From CAZEVY01 sp964515555 (GTDB taxonomy: Bacteria > Acidobacteriota > Terriglobia > Bryobacterales > Bryobacteraceae): DNA of 13,700 bases. The stretch is from the NCBI GenBank assembly GCA_964515555.1, contig CAZEVY010000129.1, forward strand, positions 1 through 13,700, given 5' to 3'. Below the pieces are notes generated by a model, which worked only from the letters and a program-made list of their open reading frames with translations, had not been told where the DNA came from and did no database searches. Numbering within the stretch: position 1 is the first letter of the stretch; each line of letters begins with the position of its first letter. The position numbers and the translations under genes were made by a program. This document shows positions 6,883 to 13,598 of the stretch, piece by piece.

Positions 6883-7430
6883 GAAGGCTTGCGCGCCGGT
6901 AGCAACCATCCCACCGCCGCCGCCGCACCCAGCACCACCAGCGGCGGCGCGATCTGCCTCGCGGTCAGCAGCCCGGCCGCCGAAGCGATCGCCAGCGAGA
7001 CGGGCCAGCCTGCGCGCGGCGCCTGGCCTCGCACCAGCAGCAGCACTCCCGCCGCCATCATGCCGGCGACCGCGGCGCTCATCGAAGAAAACGCCGCGGC
7101 GATCCAGGCGTTGTCCTTGCCGGTCTCGTAGGCGTGCGACAGCCACACCGCCAGCGCCGCCGAGGGAAGGCTGGCCGCAACCACGGCGACCGCGGCGCCG
7201 CGCCATCCTCTGAGAAACGATCCGGCGGCCGCGCAGAATGCGAGTACGTTCGTCCCCGGAGTCAGGCGGGCGATCGCGAAGGCCAGCGCATAGTGCGCCT
7301 CGTCGAGCGCGGCTTTCCTCTCGAGGAGGTCGCGATGGAGCGCCGCCATGGTGGGGTCGCCGCCGCCGAAGGTGAGATTTCCCGCGCGCAGAAACACGCC
7401 GCCGAGGGCGCGAATCGAAAGGCCCGGCAT
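6879..7430 (-). CDS. Chromate transporter, first half-size CHR-domain protein
   Basis: A 183-residue membrane protein beginning with the signature of CHR N-terminal domains. This is GGVFLRAGNLTFGGGDPTMAALHRDLLERK, with the FGGG motif at 21-24, followed by the AIARLTPGTNVLAFCAAAGSFLRGWRGA motif (52-79), equivalent to the AIANLxPGPN segment of ChrA. It is expected to work as a heterodimer with the CHR protein that follows. It is the first gene of the four-gene minus-strand operon. Only 23 bp separates its ATG from the GTG of the divergent HlyD-like gene, so its promoter must reach into that gene or the transcript is nearly leaderless. Confidence 0.87.
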   Translation of the reverse strand: MPGLSIRALGGVFLRAGNLTFGGGDPTMAALHRDLLERKAALDEAHYALAFAIARLTPGTNVLAFCAAAGSFLRGWRGAAVAVVAASLPSAALAVWLSHAYETGKDNAWIAAAFSSMSAAVAGMMAAGVLLLVRGQAPRAGWPVSLAIASAAGLLTARQIAPPLVVLGAAAAVGWLLPARKPS

Positions 7431-7453
7431 GGGAGCTACTGTATCATCGAGGT

Positions 7454-8446
7454 GTGCGCGGGAAGTGGTTCTGGTGGGCGGCCGGCGCGGCGCTTCTCGC
7501 GATCGCAGGAGCGGGCGGGGCGGCTCTCTATCGCGCGCGAACTGCGGCGAAACCGGCGGCGGCTTCGGCCCCAGTGCTGGCGGCGGGGCCGGGCGAGATT
7601 GTCCTGAGCGGGACCATCGAGGCCGCGCAGACCATCGACGTGCCCGTGCCGGTGGAAGGGACCATCGACGCGATCGACGTCGAGGTGGGCGACGAGGTGT
7701 TCGAGGGCCAACTGCTGGCGCGCATCAAGAGCACGTCGCTCGACGCCGATCGGGATCGCGCCAAGGAAGAGCTGGAGACCGCGCAAACCAAGGCGACGAA
7801 TCTGGAAGGCGTGCTGATCGCTGCCCGGCTGGAGGCCTCGCGCGCGTCGGCGGACTCCACGCGCGCCCGCGGCGACTACGAGCGGGCGTCGTCGCTCGCC
7901 GAGAAGGAGCGGCTCCTGTTGCGCGAGGGCGCCACGCCGCGGCTCAAGGCCGACAAGGCGCAGAAGGACATGGAGGCCGCCCGCATCGAGTTCGACGCCC
8001 TGCGCGAGCGCGTGCGCGTGGCCGACGAGCGGGTCTCGACGCTGACGCGCGAACTCGACGCCGCGCGCCGCGCCCTGGAGGAGAAGTCGGCCGCGCTCGA
8101 GGAGGCCCAGGCGGCGCTTACCGCCGCCGACGTGCTGTCGCCGGCCGACGGCGTGGTGGTGGCCATCAAGGGCGTCGAGGAGGACGAAGTCACCCCGGCG
8201 ATGACGGATTTCGTGCGCATCTCGGTGGACCCCTCGCAACTGCTGCTGATCGTGGAGCCGGACCCGGGCGTGCGCGCCAGGCTGCGGCCCGACATGCCGG
8301 CGGTCGTCGTGGTCGCCGAGATTCCGGAGCCGCTCGAAGGGGCGGTGCGAGAGATCAAGGAGACCACCGTGGTAATCGGCTTTGCGAGCCCGAATCCGGC
8401 GGTGAAGCCGGGAATGACCGCCCAGGTCCGGTTGCGATTGGAATAG
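7454..8446 (+). CDS. HlyD-type membrane-fusion (periplasmic adaptor) protein
   Basis: An adaptor linking an inner-membrane exporter to the outer membrane. The N-terminal anchor WFWWAAGAALLAIAGAGGAAL (about 5-25) is followed by the first half of a lipoyl-like domain (GTIEAAQTIDVPVPVEGTIDAIDVEVGDEV, 53-82). A long coiled-coil hairpin rich in Ala, Glu and Arg spans about 95-225. The second lipoyl half is LSPADGVVVAIKGVEEDEV (228-246), and a beta-barrel region ends in PAVKPGMTAQVRLRLE. The start is GTG at 7454 with GAGG close upstream. No exporter partner follows on the same strand. The divergent operon holds a permease, but ADOP proteins are not known to need this adaptor, so the partner is unknown. 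Confidence 0.87.
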   Translation: MRGKWFWWAAGAALLAIAGAGGAALYRARTAAKPAAASAPVLAAGPGEIVLSGTIEAAQTIDVPVPVEGTIDAIDVEVGDEVFEGQLLARIKSTSLDADRDRAKEELETAQTKATNLEGVLIAARLEASRASADSTRARGDYERASSLAEKERLLLREGATPRLKADKAQKDMEAARIEFDALRERVRVADERVSTLTRELDAARRALEEKSAALEEAQAALTAADVLSPADGVVVAIKGVEEDEVTPAMTDFVRISVDPSQLLLIVEPDPGVRARLRPDMPAVVVVAEIPEPLEGAVREIKETTVVIGFASPNPAVKPGMTAQVRLRLE

Positions 8447-8454
8447 GGATGTAG

Positions 8455-8499
8455 TTCGCATCGCGTGTTACCTTCAAGGTGACGGCGATGTCGACGCAG
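8455..8499 (+). repeat. 45-bp direct repeat, copy 1 (leader of first Uma2 gene)
   Basis: This 45-bp sequence is repeated without a mismatch at 9069-9113. It covers the untranslated leader, the ribosome site AAGGTGA and the first four codons. Inside it ACCTTcAAGGT is a small inverted repeat that could hide the ribosome site in the mRNA. Confidence 0.9.
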
Positions 8500-9051
8500 C
8501 CTACACCGTTTCTCACTCCCCAGCAGTACGTCGATCTGGAGAACAGAGCGGAGCACAAAAATGAGTACGTCAACGGCGAGTTGTTCGCCATGGCGGGTGC
8601 GTCGCCACAGCACGGCAGACTGGTCCGGCGCATTGTGATCGGCGCGGACCGGCGAATTCGACGCGGCTGCGAGGTGTTCTTCAGCGATGTACGGCTGCGC
8701 GTCGAGGTTGCGGATCTATTCACCTATCCCGACGCGATGATCGTCTGCGGTGAACTGGCGATCTCCGCGGTCGATCCGAACGCGATAATGAACCCGATCG
8801 TCATCTTCGAGGTACTGTCGCCTTCGACCGAGGCATGGGACCGCGGCCGCAAGTTCGCCTACTACCGAAGTGTCCCGTCCCTACAGGAGTACGTTCTGGT
8901 GTCGCAGGACGAGACTCGCGTCGAGGTCTACACGCGCCAGCCCGATGGCGCCACCTGGTCCCTTACCGAAGTCTCCGATCCCGGCGGTGCGGTCCGACTC
9001 GCGTCGGTGGATATCGAGCTGCCGATGGCCGAAATCTATCGCCCAGAGTGA
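8488..9051 (+). CDS. Uma2-family (DUF820) putative PD-(D/E)xK endonuclease, copy 1
   Basis: A 187-residue protein of the Uma2 family, which has a restriction-endonuclease-like fold; its biological role is generally unknown. The expected elements are present: EYVNGELFAMAGASPQH (26-42), TYPDAMIVCG with Asp82, FEVLSPSTEAWDRGRKFAYYR with Glu108 and Lys122, and PSLQEYVLVSQD. The catalytic residues look intact. The start is ATG at 8488, nine bases inside the longest frame, because AAGGTGA sits about six bases before it. The segment ADRRIRRGCEV is one residue shorter than the same segment in the neighbouring copy. Such genes are often numerous in a genome and may spread by duplication or transfer. 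No methylase or toxin/antitoxin partner is seen. Confidence 0.88.
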   Translation: MSTQPTPFLTPQQYVDLENRAEHKNEYVNGELFAMAGASPQHGRLVRRIVIGADRRIRRGCEVFFSDVRLRVEVADLFTYPDAMIVCGELAISAVDPNAIMNPIVIFEVLSPSTEAWDRGRKFAYYRSVPSLQEYVLVSQDETRVEVYTRQPDGATWSLTEVSDPGGAVRLASVDIELPMAEIYRPE

Positions 9052-9068
9052 GCGCCTGAGCGAGCGCC

Positions 9069-9113
9069 TTCGCATCGCGTGTTACCTTCAAGGTGACGGC
9101 GATGTCGACGCAG
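9069..9113 (+). repeat. 45-bp direct repeat, copy 2 (leader of second Uma2 gene)
   Basis: Exact copy of 8455-8499, placed the same way in front of the second Uma2 gene. Beyond this block, identity with the first gene drops gradually but stays evident through the first 100 coding bases. Confidence 0.9.
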
Positions 9114-9668
9114 GCCGCACGGTTTCTCACTCCCGAGCAGTACCTGGAGAACGAGAACAAAGCCCAGTACAAGAGCGAGTACGTCGACGGCGAGGTCTTC
9201 GCCATGGCGGGTGCATCGCCGAGACATGCGCGGCTGATCACGAACATCGTCTTCGCCGCCGAGGGCCGGCTCAGGGATCGCGGGTGCACCGCCTACGCGA
9301 ACGATCTTCGGCTTCGGATCGCGGGATCGAATCTGTTTACCTATCCCGATGTGATGATCGTGTGCGGCGACCTTGTCATTTCGGACATCGATTCGCATGG
9401 CATGCTGAATCCGACCGTCATTTTCGAAGTCCTTTCCCCCTCGACGGAGGCCTGGGATCGAGGCAAGAAGTTCGCACATTACCGAAACGTCCCCTCCCTG
9501 CGCGAATACGTGCTGGTGTCCCAGGACGGGGTTCGCGTCGAGCATTTCGCGCGTCAGGCCGACGGGCAGTCGTGGACGTTCACCGAAGCCACCGACACCT
9601 CGGGCGCTCTGCACCTGGCATCGGTCGGCTGCGAGATTCCGGTCTCCGAGATCTATCACGGACTCTGA
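9102..9668 (+). CDS. Uma2-family (DUF820) putative PD-(D/E)xK endonuclease, copy 2
   Basis: A 188-residue tandem paralogue of the preceding gene. Shared blocks include MSTQ, EYVDGEVFAMAGASPRH, LFTYPDVMIVCG with Asp83, the FEVLSPSTEAWDRGKKFAHYR block with Glu109 and Lys123, and REYVLVSQD. The C-terminal third is more diverged (HFARQADGQSWTFTEATDTSGALHLASV). ATG at 9102 is chosen for the same ribosome-site reason as in copy 1; a GTG three codons upstream is the alternative. The catalytic core looks intact in both copies, so neither appears to be a dead duplicate. Function as a DNA nuclease is known only at the level of fold. Confidence 0.88.
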   Translation: MSTQAARFLTPEQYLENENKAQYKSEYVDGEVFAMAGASPRHARLITNIVFAAEGRLRDRGCTAYANDLRLRIAGSNLFTYPDVMIVCGDLVISDIDSHGMLNPTVIFEVLSPSTEAWDRGKKFAHYRNVPSLREYVLVSQDGVRVEHFARQADGQSWTFTEATDTSGALHLASVGCEIPVSEIYHGL

Positions 9669-9698
9669 CGGGCGCGGGAGCGGCCGCGGCCAGTCCCG

Positions 9699-10388
9699 AT
9701 GGCCGATAATGAAAGCGACGACTCCATGTTCCGCGCCATACGCGAGCAGATCGACGCCGTTTTTCGCGGCGACCCGGCCGCCAAGAGCGTGCTGGAGATC
9801 GTGCTCTGCTACCCGGGCTTCCACGCGATCCTGATGCATCGCGTGGCGCACCGCCTCCACCGCTGGGGCGTGCCGCTGGCGCCGCGCTGCCTCTCGCAGC
9901 TCAACCGCTTCCTCACCGGAGTCGACATTCACCCCGGCGCCACCGTGGGACGCCGCTGCTTCATCGATCACGGCATGGGAGTGGTGATCGGCGAAACCGC
10001 CGAGATCGGCGACGACGTCATACTCTACCAGGGGGTCACCTTGGGCGGCACGGGAAAAGAACGCGGCAAGCGCCATCCGACCATCGGCGATCACGTTGTG
10101 GTCGGCACGGGCGCCAAGGTGCTGGGCGCGATCACGATCGGCGACCACGTGAAGATCGGCGCGGGATCGGTGGTGGTGGATCCGGTGCCGCCGCACTCCA
10201 CCGTGGTCGGCGTGCCGGGACGCATCGTGCGCACGCGCGGAGACGCCGAGAGCGAGACGCTGGAGCACGGTCACCTGCCCGACCCCGACGCGCAGGCGCT
10301 CGAAGAGCTGCGGCGGCGCGTGGAATCGCTCGAGCGCGATCTGCGCGCGCTGGCCGAGGAGAAACTCACCGAGAGGCGCGGCGCGTGA
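9699..10388 (+). CDS. cysE: Serine O-acetyltransferase
   Basis: Transfers acetyl from acetyl-CoA to L-serine, giving O-acetylserine for cysteine synthesis. The core is a left-handed beta-helix of hexapeptide repeats: GVDIHPGATVGRRCFIDHGMGVVIGETAEIGDDVILYQGVTLGGTGKERGKRHPTIGDHV and on through KIGAGSVVVDPVPPHSTVVGVPGRIV (about 74-177). The active-site Asp76 and His91 are in the expected DIHP and IDHG contexts. The N-terminal helical domain is short, as in the 200-250-residue CysE class. A C-terminal tail of about 50 residues, with a predicted coiled coil (LEELRRRVESLERDLRALAEEK), is longer than usual. ATG 9699 is taken as the start, but ATG 9726 (MFRAIREQIDAVF) resembles typical CysE starts and is equally plausible. 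It heads a plus-strand gene chain. Confidence 0.93.
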   Translation: MADNESDDSMFRAIREQIDAVFRGDPAAKSVLEIVLCYPGFHAILMHRVAHRLHRWGVPLAPRCLSQLNRFLTGVDIHPGATVGRRCFIDHGMGVVIGETAEIGDDVILYQGVTLGGTGKERGKRHPTIGDHVVVGTGAKVLGAITIGDHVKIGAGSVVVDPVPPHSTVVGVPGRIVRTRGDAESETLEHGHLPDPDAQALEELRRRVESLERDLRALAEEKLTERRGA

Positions 10389-10972
10389 CGGCGTTGCTCG
10401 CGGCCGGGATGCTGGCGGCGGCATCGGCCGAAGTCTACACATACTGGATCGAGAGCTGCACCAAGGCCGAGACCGGCTGCCAGGCCGGCGACGAAGCGCT
10501 CGCCGACTGGGCGCTGCGGGCGTGGGAATCGGCGGCCGGCGGCGCGATCGCGCTGCGGCGGGAGCCATCCATGGAGAAAGCGCGCATCCGCGTGCGATGG
10601 GTGGGCGCGCGCTTCGGCCTGTACGGCGAGATGCGGCCCATCGAGGTCGACGGCAAGCGCGGCGGCGAGGTCTTTATCCGACCGGACCTTTCGCAGCTCG
10701 GGCCGGAGATCGCCGGCGCAGGGCGCACCGACGCGCTGTTCCGGCACGCGGTGGTCTACCTGACGTGTCTGCACGAGACCGGCCACGCGCTGGGAATGCC
10801 GCACACGGCGGCGTTCGACGACATCATGTACAGCTTCCAGTACGGCGGCGACATCCCGGAGTACTTCGCGCGCTACCGTCGGAAGCTCTCGACGCGCGAC
10901 GACATCCGGAAGCACGGCGGGATTTCTGCGGCGGACCGGGCCAGGCTGATCGAGCTGCACGGTGGGAGATAG
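10385..10972 (+). CDS. Exported metzincin-type zinc metallopeptidase
   Basis: A 195-residue protein with a short signal peptide (MTALLAAGMLAAASA, cut before EVYTYW). Its zinc-peptidase site HETGHALGMPH (130-140) has the full metzincin pattern HExxHxxGxxH with His130, Glu131, His134 and His140. The Met-turn candidate DIMYSF (Met148) follows eight residues later, the arrangement of matrixin-like (M10) peptidases. There is no recognisable propeptide or cysteine switch, so latency control by the usual route is absent. Two cysteines (25 and 32) may form a disulphide. The start is GTG at 10385, overlapping the cysE stop as GTGA, which suggests coupled translation. The protein substrate is unknown. 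Confidence 0.78.
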   Translation: MTALLAAGMLAAASAEVYTYWIESCTKAETGCQAGDEALADWALRAWESAAGGAIALRREPSMEKARIRVRWVGARFGLYGEMRPIEVDGKRGGEVFIRPDLSQLGPEIAGAGRTDALFRHAVVYLTCLHETGHALGMPHTAAFDDIMYSFQYGGDIPEYFARYRRKLSTRDDIRKHGGISAADRARLIELHGGR

Positions 10973-10973
10973 A

Positions 10974-11969
10974 ATGCCGGCGCACTTTTCGAAACGAGCC
11001 GCCGCGGCGCTGTTTCTGACCGCGGCCGTGGCCGCCGATAAGGCGCCGCAGCCCGAAGTGGTCGAGTCCCGCCTGATCTGGAGCAAGGGGCAGCACAACG
11101 CGTTCACCGACCTGATCCGCTACCGCGGCCGCTGGTTCTGCGCGTTCCGCGAGGGGACCAAGCACGACTCTTTCGACGGCAAGGTGCGCCTGATCACGTC
11201 GATCGACGGCGAGCGATGGGAGCCGGCGGCGCTGATCGGGGACGAGCGCGGCGACCTCCGCGACCCCAAGCTCTCGACAACTCCCGATCAACGGCTCATG
11301 CTCACCGCCGCCCTCGCCTTCCATCCGCCGTCGGCGGTGAGGCACCAGACGCTCCAGTGGATCTCCCACGACGCGCGGGATTGGGGCGAGCCGCACCCGA
11401 TCGGCGACCCAGACGTGTGGCTGTGGCGCGTGAGCTGGCATCGCGGCAAGGCCTACTCGCTCGGCTACTCGACCGGCGCGGTGAAGTTTCTGCGCGGCTA
11501 CATCAGCCTCGGCGGCGCCGATTTCACCACGCTCGGCGAAAACGTCCACGACCGCGACTATCCCAACGAGACGGCCATCCTGTTCCGCAACGACGACTCG
11601 GCGTTGTGCCTGCTGCGCCGCGACGGCGGCAAGGCCACCGCGCAGCTCGGACGCAGCCGCCCGCCCTATCGCGCCTGGACCTGGGAGGATCTCGGCGTTC
11701 GGATCGGAGGTCCGAACATAATCGCGGTTCCGGACGGCCGCGTGGTCGCCGCAGTGCGGCTCTACGACGGCGGGACGCGCACGTCGCTGGCGTGGCTCGA
11801 TCCGGACGAGCTGACTCTCAAGGAGTTCGTCAAGCTGCCGTCGGGCGGCGACACCAGCTATGCGGGACTGGTGTATCATGACGGGCTGTTGTGGGTCAGC
11901 TATTATTCGACTCACGAGACGAGAACGTGCATTTATCTGGCGAAGGTGAAGATACCGTTGCGGCGCTGA
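10974..11969 (+). CDS. Exported sialidase-like beta-propeller protein
   Basis: A 331-residue protein with a signal peptide (MPAHFSKRAAAALFLTAAVAA) and a fold resembling the sialidase/BNR six-bladed propeller. WFCAFREGT (54-62) has the early FRE/G motif with an Arg in the place of a sialidase active-site Arg. There are two Asp-box-like turns, SIDGERW and SHDARDW, and the motifs RDPKLS and YPNETAILF. Related proteins include exo-alpha-sialidases and many propellers of unknown activity, so enzyme activity on sialic acids is not established. The start is ATG 10974, with GGGAG five bases upstream and one base after the previous stop; an in-frame GTG at 10962 is less likely. It probably acts in the periplasm or outside the cell with its neighbours. 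Confidence 0.72.
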   Translation: MPAHFSKRAAAALFLTAAVAADKAPQPEVVESRLIWSKGQHNAFTDLIRYRGRWFCAFREGTKHDSFDGKVRLITSIDGERWEPAALIGDERGDLRDPKLSTTPDQRLMLTAALAFHPPSAVRHQTLQWISHDARDWGEPHPIGDPDVWLWRVSWHRGKAYSLGYSTGAVKFLRGYISLGGADFTTLGENVHDRDYPNETAILFRNDDSALCLLRRDGGKATAQLGRSRPPYRAWTWEDLGVRIGGPNIIAVPDGRVVAAVRLYDGGTRTSLAWLDPDELTLKEFVKLPSGGDTSYAGLVYHDGLLWVSYYSTHETRTCIYLAKVKIPLRR

Positions 11970-12568
11970 TGCGGACCATCCTCGCCGTGGCGGCGCTCGC
12001 CGGAGCCGCCTGCTCGCCGACCGCGCCGCCGGAGAAACCACCCGAGCCGCCGCCGCCGCCGGTGAAGATCACCAACTTCTACGCCTCGCCCGAGCGCACG
12101 GCGCCGGGTGCGCCGGTGAGTCTGTGCTACGGGGTCGAACAGGCCGCCGAGGTGACGATCGATCCGCCAGTCGAGAGGGTTTGGCCCGCGCTGAGCCGAT
12201 GCATCACGGTGTCGCCGAAGACGACCACGACGTACGCGCTCAAGGCGCGCGGCGCTTCGGGCGAGGATTCGAAATCGCTCACCGTGACGGTGGATGCGGC
12301 GCTCGCGCCGAAGGAGGCCGGCGAGGCGCCGCTGATCCGGTTCCTCGCGGCCAGTTCGACGGAGATCGACGCGGGCAGGCCGGTGACGATCTGCTACGGG
12401 ACCTTCGACGCCGCGTCGGTGCGCATCGAGCCGGGCGTCATGAAGCTGGAACCGTCGAGCCGCCGCTGCTTCTCGCTTCCGTTGGAAAAGACCACGACGC
12501 TCACACTGGTCGCCCGCGCGGCCGATGGGCGCGAGGAACGGGAGAAGGTGACCGTCCGGGTCCGCTAA
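11969..12568 (+). CDS. Putative lipoprotein with two tandem Ig-like modules
   Basis: A 199-residue exported protein. The N-terminus MRTILAVAALAGAAC gives a hydrophobic signal with Cys15, a degenerate lipobox. A proline-rich linker (EKPPEPPPPP) follows, then two homologous modules of about 75 residues (34-109 and 122-198). Each module runs from [IN/IR]F-AS through PV-[SL/TI]CYG and an RC before TTT-L-ARG to a final TVTV-like strand. Each carries one CYG cysteine and one RC cysteine (53/78 and 142/167), likely one disulphide per module. The modules look like an internal duplication of an Ig-like/beta-sandwich unit; no known family is recognised with certainty. The ATG overlaps the upstream stop by one base (TGATG), indicating translational coupling. 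It likely anchors or binds something at the cell surface. Confidence 0.75.
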   Translation: MRTILAVAALAGAACSPTAPPEKPPEPPPPPVKITNFYASPERTAPGAPVSLCYGVEQAAEVTIDPPVERVWPALSRCITVSPKTTTTYALKARGASGEDSKSLTVTVDAALAPKEAGEAPLIRFLAASSTEIDAGRPVTICYGTFDAASVRIEPGVMKLEPSSRRCFSLPLEKTTTLTLVARAADGREEREKVTVRVR

Positions 12569-12571
12569 CCG

Positions 12572-13510
12572 TTAAGAGCCGGCCGCCGTTCCGCTGAAAG
12601 CGAAGTCGAAGCCGTTGCGCGCGACGGCGGCCAGGTCGGCCGCGCCGAATCCGAAGACGCGCGCGGCGATCTCGAACTCGCCGTTGAGCGTCGCGCCGAA
12701 CATGGCGGGATCGTCGGTGTTCAACACGATCGGCACTCCGGCCCCGAACAGCCGCGCCACGGGGTGATCGGCCAGGCTCGCCACGGATCCGGTGCGGACG
12801 TTGCTCGTGATGCAAACCTCGAGCGGAATCCGGCGGTCGCGGAGGTGCGCCACGAGCTTGGGGTCGTCGATGGAGCGGATACCGTGGCCGATGCGATCGG
12901 CGCCCAAGGCGAGCGCGGCCCAGACCGATTCGGGTCCGGCCGTCTCGCCGGCGTGCGGCGCGAGTTTGAGCCCACTCTCGCGCGCGAAGCGGAAGACATC
13001 GGCGAACCACTCCGCGGGCCCACGCTGCTCGTCGCCGCCGATCCCGAAGGCCACCACGCCGGCGCCGGCGCGCTCGGCCGCCAGCCGCGCGACTTCCATC
13101 GCCGGCTCGGCGCCATAGTGACGAATCGCGTCGAAGATCCATCGCACTTCGACGGAGCTCTGGAGCGCCGCCTCACGCTGGACGGCGTCATAGATTGCCT
13201 TGACATCGAGTTTGCGCAGTAGCATCACGCCGACCGAGAGGTTCACCTCCGCGTAGCGGACGTTCTGCGACGCGAGGGCCGCGAGAAACCGGCGGGTAAT
13301 ATTAGCGTATTCGGCGGGACCGCGCAGAAAGCCGGTCGCCCATTTGTAGCATTCGAGGAATCCCGCGAAGTCGTGGAAGGTATAGCGGCGCTCGATTTCT
13401 TCCTCGGTGAGCGAGGGCTCGATTTCGCGCAACGTCGCCGGCTCCACTGTGCCCTCCAGGTGCACATGGAGCTCTGCCTTCGGGATTGCGGGGATGCCGG
13501 CGTCAGGCAT
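12572..13510 (-). CDS. Adenosine deaminase-family amidohydrolase
   Basis: Hydrolytic deaminase of the metal-dependent TIM-barrel type. The family motifs are complete: KAELHVHLEGT (His15, His17), a GIGGDE turn, LAPHAGETAG (His186, Glu189), GADRIGHGIRS (His209), CITSNVRTG and IVLNTDDPAMFG (Asp266/267). At 312 residues it is slightly shorter than typical adenosine deaminases (about 330-350). Sequence alone does not decide between adenosine deaminase, adenine deaminase and aminodeoxyfutalosine deaminase of the menaquinone (futalosine) pathway. The phrases NVRYAEVNLSVGV and SNVRTGSVASL would fit the last as well. The start ATG at 13510 has no clear ribosome site, but the distance to the HxH motif is normal. 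It is convergent with the lipoprotein gene, three bases apart. Confidence 0.88.
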   Translation of the reverse strand: MPDAGIPAIPKAELHVHLEGTVEPATLREIEPSLTEEEIERRYTFHDFAGFLECYKWATGFLRGPAEYANITRRFLAALASQNVRYAEVNLSVGVMLLRKLDVKAIYDAVQREAALQSSVEVRWIFDAIRHYGAEPAMEVARLAAERAGAGVVAFGIGGDEQRGPAEWFADVFRFARESGLKLAPHAGETAGPESVWAALALGADRIGHGIRSIDDPKLVAHLRDRRIPLEVCITSNVRTGSVASLADHPVARLFGAGVPIVLNTDDPAMFGATLNGEFEIAARVFGFGAADLAAVARNGFDFAFSGTAAGS

Positions 13511-13534
13511 GGTTATTGTGCTGTTTCGAACAAG

Positions 13535-13573
13535 ATCTGATGGCCGCAGATGAACGCAGATGAACGCAGATAA
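13535..13573. repeat. Short 10-bp-period tandem repeat
   Basis: The unit CGCAGATGAA occurs at 13545-13554 and 13555-13564, followed by a partial CGCAGATAA at 13565-13573. A related GATCTGATGG lies just before, at 13535-13543. It is in the gap upstream of the adenosine deaminase-family gene. Repeats of very similar wording are scattered in intergenic regions of several bacterial phyla, as I recall; the function is unknown. Confidence 0.6.
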
Positions 13574-13598
13574 GATTGCAAGGCCTTGGCCGACGACA

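Noticed and set aside
9682..9691. GGCCGCGGCC palindrome upstream of cysE
   Set aside because: A pure-GC palindrome of this size is expected by chance in DNA of this composition.
9036..10568. 510-codon minus-strand open frame opposite the second Uma2 gene and cysE
   Set aside because: Both plus-strand genes are clearly recognised families; the antisense product has no family motif and skewed composition.
12566..12574. TAACCGTTA covering both convergent stop codons
   Set aside because: It is simply two TAA stops facing each other three bases apart, too short to be a terminator.
13535..13573. CRISPR-like array
   Set aside because: The 10-bp units are contiguous with no spacers, and there are no cas genes.
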